This document shows, in pieces, positions 9,821 through 19,310 of a stretch of DNA of 64,000 bases (position 1 is its first letter; each line of letters starts with the position of its first letter). The position numbers and the translations under genes are program-made. A model generated the notes under the pieces. It was not told the DNA's origin. It did no database searches and saw nothing but the letters and a program-made list of their open reading frames with translations. The DNA lies in NCBI GenBank assembly GCA_027310575.1, contig DAIDAO010000045.1, positions 1-64,000 of the forward strand, given 5' to 3'. Source of the stretch: a bacterium. Lineage in GTDB: Archaea > Thermoproteota > Nitrososphaeria > Nitrososphaerales > Gagatemarchaeaceae.

Positions 9821-10381
9821 GTGAGGAGCCTCCTCGCGAACGGGGACGAGCTCTTCCAGTTCACGCAGCTCAAGGCCTCACTCCGCCTCCTCAGGGACGA
9901 CGAGACGATCGACAAGGACCTCCTCGGCTACGCCGACAGGGCGATCAGCATCAGGTTCAACGGCCTTCTCAGAGAGGCTGTCCCGAAGGTGGAGAAGGCG
10001 GAGAGGAGCGTGGGGGAGATGCTCTCTGTCACCGACGACCCCCTCCTGAAGGCGGCCAGGAACCGCAGGTACGTGGTGAAGTTCAACGACGTCAGGGTCC
10101 CGTTCGAAGACCTCCGGTACTGGGCTGCGGACGGGGGGTACTCCCTCTCGGTCACGGACAACAGGAACTCCACCATAGTGTCGAAGGAGGAGGGGGGCCG
10201 CTACCTCGTGAAGTGCCCTAAGTGCGACGACCAGCCCGTGAGGCTGATCAGGGAGGGGGAGGAGCTTCAGGCCATAGCCTGCTCCAGGTGCAGGACCAGG
10301 CTGGTGAACGTCGACGCGAAGCCTGCCCGGAGGCCTGCGAGGCGCCGCCTGCGCGCACGTGCCCCGGGCTCACGCAGCTGA
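9821..10381 (+). CDS. Hypothetical protein with zinc-ribbon (CPKC...CSRC)
   Basis: 186-aa ORF, KCPKCDDQPVRLI...ACSRCRTRL; GTG start. Confidence 0.65.
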   Translation: MRSLLANGDELFQFTQLKASLRLLRDDETIDKDLLGYADRAISIRFNGLLREAVPKVEKAERSVGEMLSVTDDPLLKAARNRRYVVKFNDVRVPFEDLRYWAADGGYSLSVTDNRNSTIVSKEEGGRYLVKCPKCDDQPVRLIREGEELQAIACSRCRTRLVNVDAKPARRPARRRLRARAPGSRS

Positions 10382-10445
10382 CGAACACCGGCGGGCGCCG
10401 GCTGCACCCTTTTACTCGGCCAGGAGGCGCTCCTCTCCGACCAGA

Positions 10446-10625
10446 ATGGCCGGCTACGAATTCAAGTGCAAGGACGTCGGCATGAAGTGCGGCTTCGAGG
10501 TGAAGGGCTCCTCATCCAGGGACGAAGTGATGCAGCTCGCCTCCATCCACGCGAAGGCGACGCACGGCATGCAGACGATCCCGCCCGACGTCGCGCAGAA
10601 GGTCAGCTCAGCGATACGAGGCTGA
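10446..10625 (+). CDS. DUF1059-like small protein
   Basis: YEFKCKDVGMKCGFEVKGSSSRDEVMQLASIHAKATHG; start at internal Met. Confidence 0.8.
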   Translation: MAGYEFKCKDVGMKCGFEVKGSSSRDEVMQLASIHAKATHGMQTIPPDVAQKVSSAIRG

Positions 10626-10738
10626 GCCGGCCCCCCGTTTTTCCCGCTCCGCAGAGCAGCCTTTGAAACGCCTGCCGGAGCATACGCAGGACGGCCTGAG
10701 CCTCTGAGCTTCCTTTTCTAGCGCCAGGGCGGGGCACG

Positions 10739-11689
10739 GTGGACATGGCCTTGCCGGCGCTGAAGGACATCGAGTCCGCGGCCAAGAGGATAGCAGGGGT
10801 GGCCAGCAGGACGCCCCTCGTCGAGTCCCCCAGGCTCTCCAGGCTGGCGGGCCGCGAGGTCTACCTCAAGCTGGAGTGCTTCCAACCCATCAGGGTCTTC
10901 AAGATCAGGGGTGCCTACAACAAGATCTCCCGCCTCAGGGAAAGGAGCGTAGTCGCCGCCTCCTCGGGAAACCACGGCATAGCAGTCGCCTACAGCTCGC
11001 GGCTTCTGGGCAAGAAGTGCACTGTCGTGGTCCCGGAGACCATCGTAAAGGAGAAGGCGGAAACGATCATCGACTACGGAGCGGAGCTGGTCAGGGCAGG
11101 GAAGCTGAGCGGCGAGAGGGAGGCCAGGGCCAGGGAGATAGCCGGCCGGACCGGCGCAGCCTTCGTCCACCCCTTCAACGACCCGGACGTGATCGCCGGG
11201 CAGGGCACGTGTGGGCTGGAGATCTCCGAGCAGCTGGACGAGTTCGACTCCGTCCTGGTCCCAGTCGGCGGGGGCGGCCTGATATCCGGGATCTCCATCG
11301 CGCTGAGGGCCAAGAGACCGAAATCGAAGGTCTTCGGTGTGGAACCCAAGGGGGCGGCCAAGCTCACAGGCGCTCTCGCGGCCAGGAAGATAGTGTCAGT
11401 CCCCTCGCCCGCCTCCATGGCAGACGGGCTCATCCCCTCGGCCCTGGGGGAGCTGACCTTCGAAGCGTGCTCCAGGAACGTGGACGGCACTTTCGCAGTC
11501 TCCGAGGACGAGATCTTCAGCGCGACCAGGGTAATGGTGAAGGAAGCCCGAATCGTGGCCGAGCCTTCGGGAGCCGCCCCCCTGGCGCCGCTCCTTTCCC
11601 ACGCCGAGAGCCTCGGGGAGCGGGTCGTGGCTGTGGTCTCCGGCGGGAACATCTCCCTGGACCTGCTGAAGAGCATCCTCGCCTCGTAG
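10739..11689 (+). CDS. Threonine/serine dehydratase (PLP fold-type II)
   Basis: FKIRGAYNKI PLP-lysine motif, AASSGNHGIAVAY, VPVGGGGLISG. Confidence 0.92.
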   Translation: MDMALPALKDIESAAKRIAGVASRTPLVESPRLSRLAGREVYLKLECFQPIRVFKIRGAYNKISRLRERSVVAASSGNHGIAVAYSSRLLGKKCTVVVPETIVKEKAETIIDYGAELVRAGKLSGEREARAREIAGRTGAAFVHPFNDPDVIAGQGTCGLEISEQLDEFDSVLVPVGGGGLISGISIALRAKRPKSKVFGVEPKGAAKLTGALAARKIVSVPSPASMADGLIPSALGELTFEACSRNVDGTFAVSEDEIFSATRVMVKEARIVAEPSGAAPLAPLLSHAESLGERVVAVVSGGNISLDLLKSILAS

Positions 11690-11724
11690 CAAGAAAGATA
11701 TCCCGGCGGCTCCCGCGGGGGTCC

Positions 11725-12195
11725 GTGTATTACAAGAGCCTCGTCGTCTTCGCCCTCTGCACCATCTTCGTGGTGGGCTTCTTCGCAGCCATCAGCTATG
11801 ACACATCAGGGGTGGGGGAGCAGCCGCAGACGCCCATAACCACCTACATCGCGTGCCAGGCCCCGGCCTCAGCGTGCGACACCCTCTCGATCACCTCAGC
11901 CAGCCTCCGCACCGTCAACTACACCGACGAGCTGGGCATAGTCAGCTACGCCACCCTCACGATCGGGGTGATGCCCTCCGGAGCCTCTCCTATCACAGGC
12001 GTGAGCGTCTTCATCGGCAACAGGTCGGCAGGATACGTCCAGGGGCCGTTCGAGCCGGGCGTCGGCAGGACCCTGAACCTGACGATCCCGTCCACAGTCT
12101 CTGTCTCCCCAGGCGTGACGTACCTGGTCAGCGTCGAGGGCTTCTACGGAACCGGCTCTTCCGCCTGGAACTCGACGAGGGTGACCGCCGCCTAG
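11725..12195 (+). CDS. Secreted/membrane-anchored hypothetical protein
   Basis: N-terminal TM segment (SLVVFALCTIFVVGFFAAI) then beta-rich N-glycosylatable domain; GTG start inside longer ORF frame. Confidence 0.65.
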   Translation: MYYKSLVVFALCTIFVVGFFAAISYDTSGVGEQPQTPITTYIACQAPASACDTLSITSASLRTVNYTDELGIVSYATLTIGVMPSGASPITGVSVFIGNRSAGYVQGPFEPGVGRTLNLTIPSTVSVSPGVTYLVSVEGFYGTGSSAWNSTRVTAA

Positions 12196-12272
12196 GCCCG
12201 TGCCGGCAGGGGCTTTCGGTCCAGACGCTGATTTCCGCCCCGCTAAATATGGAGCGCGCACCAATCTCCTCC

Positions 12273-12410
12273 ATGTGCACCGGAGTGGCCGCCTCCCTGC
12301 AGCAGCTGGCCTCGTGGCTGCAGTCGGCAGCCGCGGTCGTCCCCGTCTCGCAGCCCTCCTTCGTCTCCTGGCTGATGTTCGCCGTCAGCGGGGCCGTTCA
12401 ACGCCAATGA
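12273..12410 (+). CDS. Possible small ORF (45 aa), hypothetical
   Basis: MCTGVAASLQQLASWLQSAAAVVPVSQPSFVSWLMFAVSGAVQRQ; TATA-like CTAAATAT about 25 nt upstream of the ATG. Confidence 0.35.
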   Translation: MCTGVAASLQQLASWLQSAAAVVPVSQPSFVSWLMFAVSGAVQRQ

Positions 12411-12473
12411 ACGACGGGCCTCCCCCCTTTCAAAAGTGCCGTATCAATAAGCCTGCATCGCATACCTCACGCG

Positions 12474-12884
12474 ATGATCGACGCGATCAAGCGCCGGTTA
12501 ACGAAGCCTGAAAGAGACCCCTGGGACGCAAACCAGGAGCTCGAACCCGAAGTAGAAGACACCTCAGAGCTTCCGACGGACACCGCGGTCCTGCTGGCAG
12601 CCACCCGGTCGACCTCCACGTTCTCTCCGAGCGACTGGAACCTTGCCGACTACTACAAGGGCATCATACGGACCGCCCTTGACAACGGGGGGAAGTACGG
12701 CGACCACGAGATCTCCATACCTTGGCTGAGGATGATACTCGCAGGCCTTGAGAACAGGCCCATCGAGCCGGAAATGCTGTGGTATATGGCGGGCCAGGAA
12801 GACTCGACAGGTATCACGCCCGGAATCCCCTCCTACGACGCCCTCTTCCCGTCCGACCGGGATCCCTCAACGACTCTAGGGTGA
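12474..12884 (+). CDS. Hypothetical protein
   Basis: 136-aa ORF with no competing frame. Confidence 0.6.
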   Translation: MIDAIKRRLTKPERDPWDANQELEPEVEDTSELPTDTAVLLAATRSTSTFSPSDWNLADYYKGIIRTALDNGGKYGDHEISIPWLRMILAGLENRPIEPEMLWYMAGQEDSTGITPGIPSYDALFPSDRDPSTTLG

Positions 12885-12920
12885 GCGGACAGAGTCGCGC
12901 TTCAGGGCACGAACTCTGTG

Positions 12921-13049
12921 ATGATCCACACTGTCCAGTACACCATCTGCACCAGGCGGGGCCGGACATACATCACAGTTCACCAGACGGCTACGCAAGT
13001 CGGCCCTCCCCCGACGACGCTGCCACGCCACTTAGACTCCCTCACCTGA
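12921..13049 (+). CDS. Possible small ORF (42 aa)
   Basis: MIHTVQYTICTRRGRTYITVHQTATQVGPPPTTLPRHLDSLT in an otherwise empty gap. Confidence 0.3.
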   Translation: MIHTVQYTICTRRGRTYITVHQTATQVGPPPTTLPRHLDSLT

Positions 13050-13138
13050 TAATTCGGTAGCGCAACTCTGCCGCAGGACCAACGCAGGTAACCGCGTTCA
13101 GGGTGAGTCGAGACGAGAAAGAAAAAAGGAGCGGCTAC

Positions 13139-13825
13139 CTAGTCTGATTCTGACTCGTTGTCTTCCGCGACTCCCTCATGAGAGCCGAGGATGACTAGGT
13201 ACCCACTCTGTCCGACTTTCACGTCGAGTTTGATAGCGCCCACCATCGCCGCTGAAGTGGTGTTGCCGTGTATCCCCGCGACGTGGATCTCGAATGTGGC
13301 ACCGCCGCTGGCCGTCCCGCTGCCGAACCCTGACTCGCCCCCTTCATTGAGAGCGAGGTGCCCGCTAGAGACTGTGTAGGTCGTGCCGTTGATGGTGAAT
13401 GAGCCCGAGGAGATCGTGAGGTTGTACCCGTCGCTCGAATGGCTTGTCACTGTGAACGTGAATGACCCTGTGGCGTTGCCTGACTTCACCCCCATGGGGG
13501 ATGAGTCGTTGCCGTGATCGTCCTCACCCGGCATCTGGGTGAACGCGATCCAGTGTCCTGTGAGGTTGGAGAAGGTGAGCTTCTCGCCCACCGTCAGGTT
13601 GAAGTTCTGACCTTGGCCGTTGTCGTTCTCTGACGTGCTGTTGTTCTCTGACGTGTTGTTGTCTTCGTGCCCGCCGGCGTGGGTGCTCATCAACGCTGTC
13701 ATGGAAGATGGTGTGTGGGCGCTCGCACCGGACGCCCTGGCCATTGAGAATGCCAGAGTCCCGGACACAGCGCCGAGCACTAGGAGTGCAGCTATCGCAG
13801 TGGTCGCTATTGCGCGTCTTTTCAT
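13139..13825 (-). CDS. Secreted protein, paralog of 37019..37564
   Basis: N-terminal signal/TM, Ser/Asn-rich linker, SFTINGTTYTVSSG core shared with 37019 protein. Confidence 0.75.
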   Translation of the reverse strand: MKRRAIATTAIAALLVLGAVSGTLAFSMARASGASAHTPSSMTALMSTHAGGHEDNNTSENNSTSENDNGQGQNFNLTVGEKLTFSNLTGHWIAFTQMPGEDDHGNDSSPMGVKSGNATGSFTFTVTSHSSDGYNLTISSGSFTINGTTYTVSSGHLALNEGGESGFGSGTASGGATFEIHVAGIHGNTTSAAMVGAIKLDVKVGQSGYLVILGSHEGVAEDNESESD

Positions 13826-14006
13826 CGAGTCAGAATGAAAGCACGGAGGATATCAAGCAACCATTTTGAACGAAGCTTCAATGCCCTGTCGGCCGGACCG
13901 AGGAAACTTCGCGATTCTTCCTCAGTAACTTTGTCCTGGATGGCAGCCGGCCGCCCAACGCTTAACAGAGGCGCCCGGGCGCTCCCATACTGTTGGCTGA
14001 GGACAG

Positions 14007-14315
14007 ATGATCACCTTCGGAGCCAAGTCGGCCGAGCAGGTCCTGGCAGGGAAGAAGACTGTGACCTTCCGCAAGTGGCCCAAGGCGAGGGCGAAGGTCG
14101 GCGAGGTCTACGACGCAGCCCGGATGGGCTATCCTCCCACGAAGTTCGCCAAGATCCGGGTCACTGGCCTCCGGAGGATAAGGCTCAGGGAGATAGACGC
14201 GGGGCTCGCCAGGCGCGACGGCGCAGCCTCCCCCGCCGAAGTGAAGGCCTACTGGTCCAAGCAGGGCTTCAGGGCGGGCGACGAGCTCTGGCTCGTCGAG
14301 TTCGAGCTGGCCTAG
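14007..14315 (+). CDS. ASCH/PUA-like domain protein
   Basis: MITFGAKSAEQVLAGKKTVTFRKWPKARAKVGEVY is the ASCH N-terminal pattern. Confidence 0.8.
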   Translation: MITFGAKSAEQVLAGKKTVTFRKWPKARAKVGEVYDAARMGYPPTKFAKIRVTGLRRIRLREIDAGLARRDGAASPAEVKAYWSKQGFRAGDELWLVEFELA

Positions 14316-14385
14316 GCGGTGCGATGCCGGCGGGCACCGGCACGTCGGGCAAACCATTTAGCGGAGCCCGAGGAGCCGGCGGTCG

Positions 14386-15087
14386 ATGTTCGACGTCTCC
14401 CTGAAGCTCGACCATTCCCTCCCCTTCTGCGGCCTCTCCAAGCTCTTCCCCGCGGTGAGCATCCAGAGGTGGTGCAACCTGCAGGTCGACATCCTGGAGT
14501 TCCAGGCCTCGAAGGAGGACGCGGAGAAGCTCGAGCCCGCGCTGACTAAGATGCTGAAGGGGCTCGGGGGGCGCCTGATCAGGTTCAACAGGTACTCGTC
14601 CAGGAACCTCGAGGCGGTCATAGGCTGCAGGTGCGCCACGGACAACTCCACAGTGGCAATGATCGAATGGGCCGGGTGCATCCCGGTGATGCCGGTCAGC
14701 TACCGCGGGGGTCAGGAGTACTGCCGCGTCCTCGCCTTCACGAAGGACACGCTGAACGACGCCATATCGAACCTCTCCAAGATGTCAAAGCTCGAGATAG
14801 AGAGCAGGTCAGTGATACCGAGGGAGTCGGCAAGGGGAGCCATAACCGTCCCGGTCGACGAGTTCCTCGGGACGCTCACGAAGAAGCAGCTCGCAGCGTT
14901 CATGGCGGCAATGCAGATGGGCTACTACGGGATGCCGAAGGGCGCCACCATAGACGAGATCGCTTCCAAGCAGGGGATGAAGAGGTCCACCTACGAGGAG
15001 CACCTGCGCAAGGCCGAGCTGAAGATACTGCAGGCCGTGAGGCCCTACGCCGGGCTGGCTTACGTCACAGCGAAGGAGAGCGGGTAG
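14386..15087 (+). CDS. HTH_10 (bacterio-opsin activator-type) transcriptional regulator
   Basis: LTKKQLAAFMAAMQMGYYGMPKGATIDEIASKQGMKRSTYEEHLRKAELKIL. Confidence 0.92.
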   Translation: MFDVSLKLDHSLPFCGLSKLFPAVSIQRWCNLQVDILEFQASKEDAEKLEPALTKMLKGLGGRLIRFNRYSSRNLEAVIGCRCATDNSTVAMIEWAGCIPVMPVSYRGGQEYCRVLAFTKDTLNDAISNLSKMSKLEIESRSVIPRESARGAITVPVDEFLGTLTKKQLAAFMAAMQMGYYGMPKGATIDEIASKQGMKRSTYEEHLRKAELKILQAVRPYAGLAYVTAKESG

Positions 15088-15093
15088 CGGCCC

Positions 15094-15540
15094 CTACTGG
15101 TAGGGGGATCCCTTCCCCCCGCCGTCAACGTAGGGCCGTATCCTCGCCTCGATCATCTGCTTGGGCGCCGCGCCCACGATCCCGTCCACAGGCTCCCCGT
15201 CCTTGAACACCATTATGGTGGGGATGCCCTGGATCTGGAACTGCTGGGAGGTCGCGGGGTTGTCGTCGACGTTGAGCTTCCCGAAGGTGGCCTGCCCGGC
15301 CATCTCTGACGCGAGCTGCTCCAGCACCGGGGAGACGACCCTGCAGGGGCCGCACCACGGGGCCCAGAAGTCGACCACCACCACCGGGTGGCTCTTGACC
15401 ACCTGGCTGAAGTTCGCGTCTGTCAGCTCGACCGGCTCCGCATGCTGAGCCTGCCCGCCCGCCTTGGGCCCGGACTGCTGTTTCAGCATCTCCTCGTACT
15501 TCTTCTCGTTGATCTTCTGCACTTCCTCGTCGAAGGTCAT
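15094..15540 (-). CDS. Thioredoxin
   Basis: VVVDFWAPWCGPCRVVSPVLEQLA, QGIPTIMVFKDGEPV; start at ATG 15540. Confidence 0.95.
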   Translation of the reverse strand: MTFDEEVQKINEKKYEEMLKQQSGPKAGGQAQHAEPVELTDANFSQVVKSHPVVVVDFWAPWCGPCRVVSPVLEQLASEMAGQATFGKLNVDDNPATSQQFQIQGIPTIMVFKDGEPVDGIVGAAPKQMIEARIRPYVDGGGKGSPYQ

Positions 15541-15611
15541 CTTCTTGTCACTCGGTCTCCCGTGGCGCGGCCGCGTTATAGAATTAGCGCCGGCGCCTGC
15601 CGGCACCCGCC

Positions 15612-16787
15612 TCAGTCCTCGGCGCGCCTCGCCCTCCCCGCCATGGCCGGGACGACGACGGAGACTACGACCGTGCCTATCAGGACGAGGGAGTAGGCTG
15701 TCCTTCCGATCAGCCCGGCGTTGAGAGCCACGGACGCTATCACTATCCCCACGGCGCCGCGGCCGGACAGTATGAACGCGATGCGCCTGGGCCCTCCCTG
15801 CTCCCTCCCCTTCATGATGTACCTCGCAGCGGCGTACGTTGCCAGGGTCGCAGGGACGATCGAAGCCAGGAGCAGCGCCCCGAGGGGGGCGAGGAGGCCG
15901 GACTGCGAAGCGGGGAAGTCGGCTTCTACGCCTGCGAGCCCGAAGAAGATCGGTATGAAGAACGCCCTGTTCATCTTCGCGAGCGTGTCAGCCGTCCGCC
16001 TGAAGGCGCTCTTCCCGACGAGCCCGTCGTGTATGATGAGGCCGGCGAAGAACGCGCCGAGGATGTAGCTGACCCCGATTCCCTGCAGTATCACTGCCAC
16101 GAGGAGCCCCCCCACGATGAGCAGCGCGAAGGAGAGCTCTTCGCGCCTCGTGAAGCCCGACGCCCGCTCCAGGACGTCGCGGAACGCGTCCGGATGGGAG
16201 TTGAGCAGCCAGTCGACGACAGCGAAGGCGGCGAGGAAGAGCGCCATGAGGAACACCACGGACAGGGTCCCGCCGAGGGTCCCGGACGCGCCCGCGAGCA
16301 CAACGAACGCCACCACGTCCGTGATGGTCACGGAGGAGAGTATGATCTGGCCCGTCTCCTTCTTGACGAGGTCGAACTCCATCACGAGCACGGACACGAT
16401 CGATATCGACGGGACGCCGATGGCCAGCGCGACAAGCAGGTTCGCCGTGAAGCCGAACGGGAGGAGGACGCTCGCCCCGGCAGTCAGCACGAGGAAGGGG
16501 AGCACGAAGCTGGTCATCGTGACCGCCAGGGAGGGCACGATGCGGGACCTCACGGTCTGCGTGGTCATCTCGAACCCGATGAGCAGCACGACGAAGAACA
16601 GGGCGATCTCGGAGACCGCGGCCGTCTGGGGGCTGGACGCGACTATCCCGAGCACGGTCGGGCCGAGGACGAGGCCGCTGAGCAGCTCCCCGGCCACGGA
16701 AGGGAGGCCGAGCTGCTCGAAGAGCTCCCCTGCTAGGACCGCGACCGCGAGCACCACGAGCACCTCTGTGATGATGTCGAAGGCCAA
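15612..16787 (-). CDS. Cation:proton antiporter (CPA2/KefB-like)
   Basis: About 12 TM; LPSVAGELLSGLVLGP, GAFFAGLIIHDG. Confidence 0.88.
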   Translation of the reverse strand: MAFDIITEVLVVLAVAVLAGELFEQLGLPSVAGELLSGLVLGPTVLGIVASSPQTAAVSEIALFFVVLLIGFEMTTQTVRSRIVPSLAVTMTSFVLPFLVLTAGASVLLPFGFTANLLVALAIGVPSISIVSVLVMEFDLVKKETGQIILSSVTITDVVAFVVLAGASGTLGGTLSVVFLMALFLAAFAVVDWLLNSHPDAFRDVLERASGFTRREELSFALLIVGGLLVAVILQGIGVSYILGAFFAGLIIHDGLVGKSAFRRTADTLAKMNRAFFIPIFFGLAGVEADFPASQSGLLAPLGALLLASIVPATLATYAAARYIMKGREQGGPRRIAFILSGRGAVGIVIASVALNAGLIGRTAYSLVLIGTVVVSVVVPAMAGRARRAED

Positions 16788-16842
16788 CGGTGCTGCCGCA
16801 TCCCCTCCGCTAAATAAACGGCGGAACCCTCCGCCCCTTCTG

Positions 16843-17589
16843 TCAGTAGTTCATCGTCCGTCTGTAGAGCATGAACCCCACCACCATCAGGGCTCCGGAG
16901 AGCCCGGCGAGGGGGGCGAGGAGGCCGAGGTTCACCGACCCAGCCTGGAGCGCCCTGAACGACTGGACGGCCCACGTCATGGGGTTGAAGGCGGACACCG
17001 CGGCCACGGCCGGAGGGAGTATGCTCGACGGGTAGAACTGGGTGCTGAAGAATGAGAGGTAGACCTGGACTGTGCTCCTTACGGTTGCGAAGAGCTCGAG
17101 GCTGTTGGCCATCGAGGCGGCGGCGACCGACAGCCCAGCCACGGCCCCAGAATAGACGAACATGACCAGGAGGCTCACCAGGAAGAAGGGGAACGACAGC
17201 CCGTACAGAAGCGCTATGACGACCGTCCCCGGGAGGACGGTCACCACGGCCCTGAGCATGCCGGAGAAGAGCCTCGAGGCCGCGAAGGTGCTCTTGTCCA
17301 CCGGCAGGGTCAGGAGATAATGCTGGGTGTCCTGGATTATCCTCTCCCTCCACACGTCGCGGCCGGACTGGAACGCAGCCACCGTCGCCGTGATCAGGTT
17401 GGCCCCTGGGGCGATGTACAGGAAGTAGTCGAACCCCACGCTCCTGCTCAGCAGGTTGTTGAGGCTCAGCCCGGAGACGCCGAGGTCGATCATGAAGTTG
17501 ACGAACATGATCACGATCATGTACCTGTCGGCGAAGAACACGCGGAAATCCCGCTCGATGACAGCCGATGCCTTACTCGAACTTCCCAC
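16843..17589 (-). CDS. ABC-2 type transporter permease
   Basis: Six-TM ABC-2 pattern, FNPMTWAVQSFRAL; overlaps upstream permease gene. Confidence 0.85.
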   Translation of the reverse strand: MGSSSKASAVIERDFRVFFADRYMIVIMFVNFMIDLGVSGLSLNNLLSRSVGFDYFLYIAPGANLITATVAAFQSGRDVWRERIIQDTQHYLLTLPVDKSTFAASRLFSGMLRAVVTVLPGTVVIALLYGLSFPFFLVSLLVMFVYSGAVAGLSVAAASMANSLELFATVRSTVQVYLSFFSTQFYPSSILPPAVAAVSAFNPMTWAVQSFRALQAGSVNLGLLAPLAGLSGALMVVGFMLYRRTMNY

Positions 17590-18349
17590 CCTCTATCTTC
17601 CTGAAAAGGAAGGCGCTCCCCAGTCCGAAGAAGATGCCGACGAACAGCAGCAGGATCACCCAGTCATACACCCCGGATGAGTAGGACGCTGGCAGGATGA
17701 TGGCCCTGACGACGTTCGACGCAGAGGTCACGGGCGAGTAGGAGGCGACCGGCTGCAGGACGCCCGGCATGTAGAACAGGGGGTAGATGGCGGCGCTGAC
17801 CCTCACGGTCGCCAGCTCGGCCAGCGCGATCGTGATGTCGAACCTGTTGGCGTTCCTGATGAGCATGGCCAGGGTGATCGAGAGCCCGGAGATGCCGGTC
17901 GCGAGGATGAATATCACGACGAGGGACCCGGCTATCCCGACCGGGGAGAGGTTCCCGTCGACGTACGCCACCAGCACCATCATGGGGGTCACGTAGATCA
18001 GGCCCCGGACGGCCCCCCCGAGCGCCCTCCCGAGCACGAAGAGCGAGTGGCCGAAGGGAAGGCTCAGCAGGTAGTCCAGGAGCCCGAGCTCCTCTTCTTC
18101 GAAGAGGTCCTCCCCTATGATGAACGCTATGGAGGTTATCGTGGAGACGACGAGGCCCACGGAGTAGAAATCGAAGTAGTTGAAATCGAGGGAGGACGCG
18201 AGCCTGCTCACCAGGACCGCGAACACGAACAGCTGGATGAGGAAGAAGATCGTCCTGTTGATGATGATGAAAGGCGACTTCACGAGCGTCCTCAGGTCGC
18301 GCTCGACGAGCCACCTGATGACTGAGAGGGTCGACGGCTTGGCGCTCAC
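17573..18349 (-). CDS. ABC-2 type transporter permease
   Basis: Six-TM ABC-2 pattern; operon with 16843 and 18346 ORFs. Confidence 0.85.
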   Translation of the reverse strand: MSAKPSTLSVIRWLVERDLRTLVKSPFIIINRTIFFLIQLFVFAVLVSRLASSLDFNYFDFYSVGLVVSTITSIAFIIGEDLFEEEELGLLDYLLSLPFGHSLFVLGRALGGAVRGLIYVTPMMVLVAYVDGNLSPVGIAGSLVVIFILATGISGLSITLAMLIRNANRFDITIALAELATVRVSAAIYPLFYMPGVLQPVASYSPVTSASNVVRAIILPASYSSGVYDWVILLLFVGIFFGLGSAFLFRKIEGGKFE

Positions 18350-19272
18350 GACAGCTTCATTCCGGTGTAGTAGAGGAAGACGTCCTCCAGCGAAGGCTCC
18401 TTCAGGTTCACGCTCTGCACGGTCCCCCCTTTGGCCGTGACCACGTTGATCATGTGGGGGAGCAGCCCCCTGCCGTTGCTGAGGACTATCTTCAGCACGT
18501 CCCCCTCGAACCTGGCCTCCTTGACCTCCTCGACCTTCGAGACCTCGCCTGGAAGCTCCGGGATGGGTACTCCGAGCTTCATCTCGATCACGTCCCTCCC
18601 CCTGAGGCTCCCCTTCAGCGCGGCAGGCTCCCCAACCCGGACCATCTCCCCCCTGCTCATGATCCCGACCCTGTCAGACATCCTGTCGGCTTCGTCCATC
18701 ATGTTCGTGGCCAGGACCACGGTGGACCCCTCGTCCCTGAGCTCGTCGATCATGTCCCACACCATCAGCCTTGACGGGACGTCCAGGTAGGCCGTCGGCT
18801 CGTCGAACACCGCTATCTTCGGCCTCTGGACGAACACCTTCGCGTTCTCTATCTTCTTCTTGGTCCCTCCGCTCAGCGTCCAGGTCCTCTTCCTGGCCTC
18901 GCCAGTAAGCCCGAACTTCGCAAGGACCTCGTCGATCCTCTTCTCCCTCACCCCCTTCTCCACCCCGGTCACCTTCGCGTGCCACTCCAGGATCTCCCTT
19001 GCGGAGAGTATCCTGTCGTACTTCGGGTCCTGGAAGCTGATTCCGATGAGGGCCTTGACCTTGTCGGGCTCGGCGCTCGCGCTGTGCCCCTCCACGAACA
19101 CCTCGCCCCTGGTCGGGTTGTACACCGTGGCCATGGTCATTATGAGGGTGGTCTTCCCTGCGCCGTTGGGTCCGAGGAGGCCGAAGACCTCCCTGTCCCG
19201 TATCTCGCAGGTGACGCCCTTCACCGCGTCGACGTTCTTGAAGCTCTTCGTCACGTCCTTGAATTCTATCAT
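18346..19272 (-). CDS. ABC transporter ATP-binding protein
   Basis: Walker A GLLGPNGAGKTTLI, signature LSGGTKKKI, Walker B KIAVFDEPTAYLD; start at ATG 19272. Confidence 0.95.
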   Translation of the reverse strand: MIEFKDVTKSFKNVDAVKGVTCEIRDREVFGLLGPNGAGKTTLIMTMATVYNPTRGEVFVEGHSASAEPDKVKALIGISFQDPKYDRILSAREILEWHAKVTGVEKGVREKRIDEVLAKFGLTGEARKRTWTLSGGTKKKIENAKVFVQRPKIAVFDEPTAYLDVPSRLMVWDMIDELRDEGSTVVLATNMMDEADRMSDRVGIMSRGEMVRVGEPAALKGSLRGRDVIEMKLGVPIPELPGEVSKVEEVKEARFEGDVLKIVLSNGRGLLPHMINVVTAKGGTVQSVNLKEPSLEDVFLYYTGMKLS

Positions 19273-19310
19273 CGCAAACTCCAGGGAGGCCCATAGGCCT
19301 CCGCGCAGCT

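Noticed and set aside
12779-13060. 93-aa ORF overlapping the end of 12474..12884
   Set aside because: Starts out of frame inside a better ORF; proline/arginine-rich with no support
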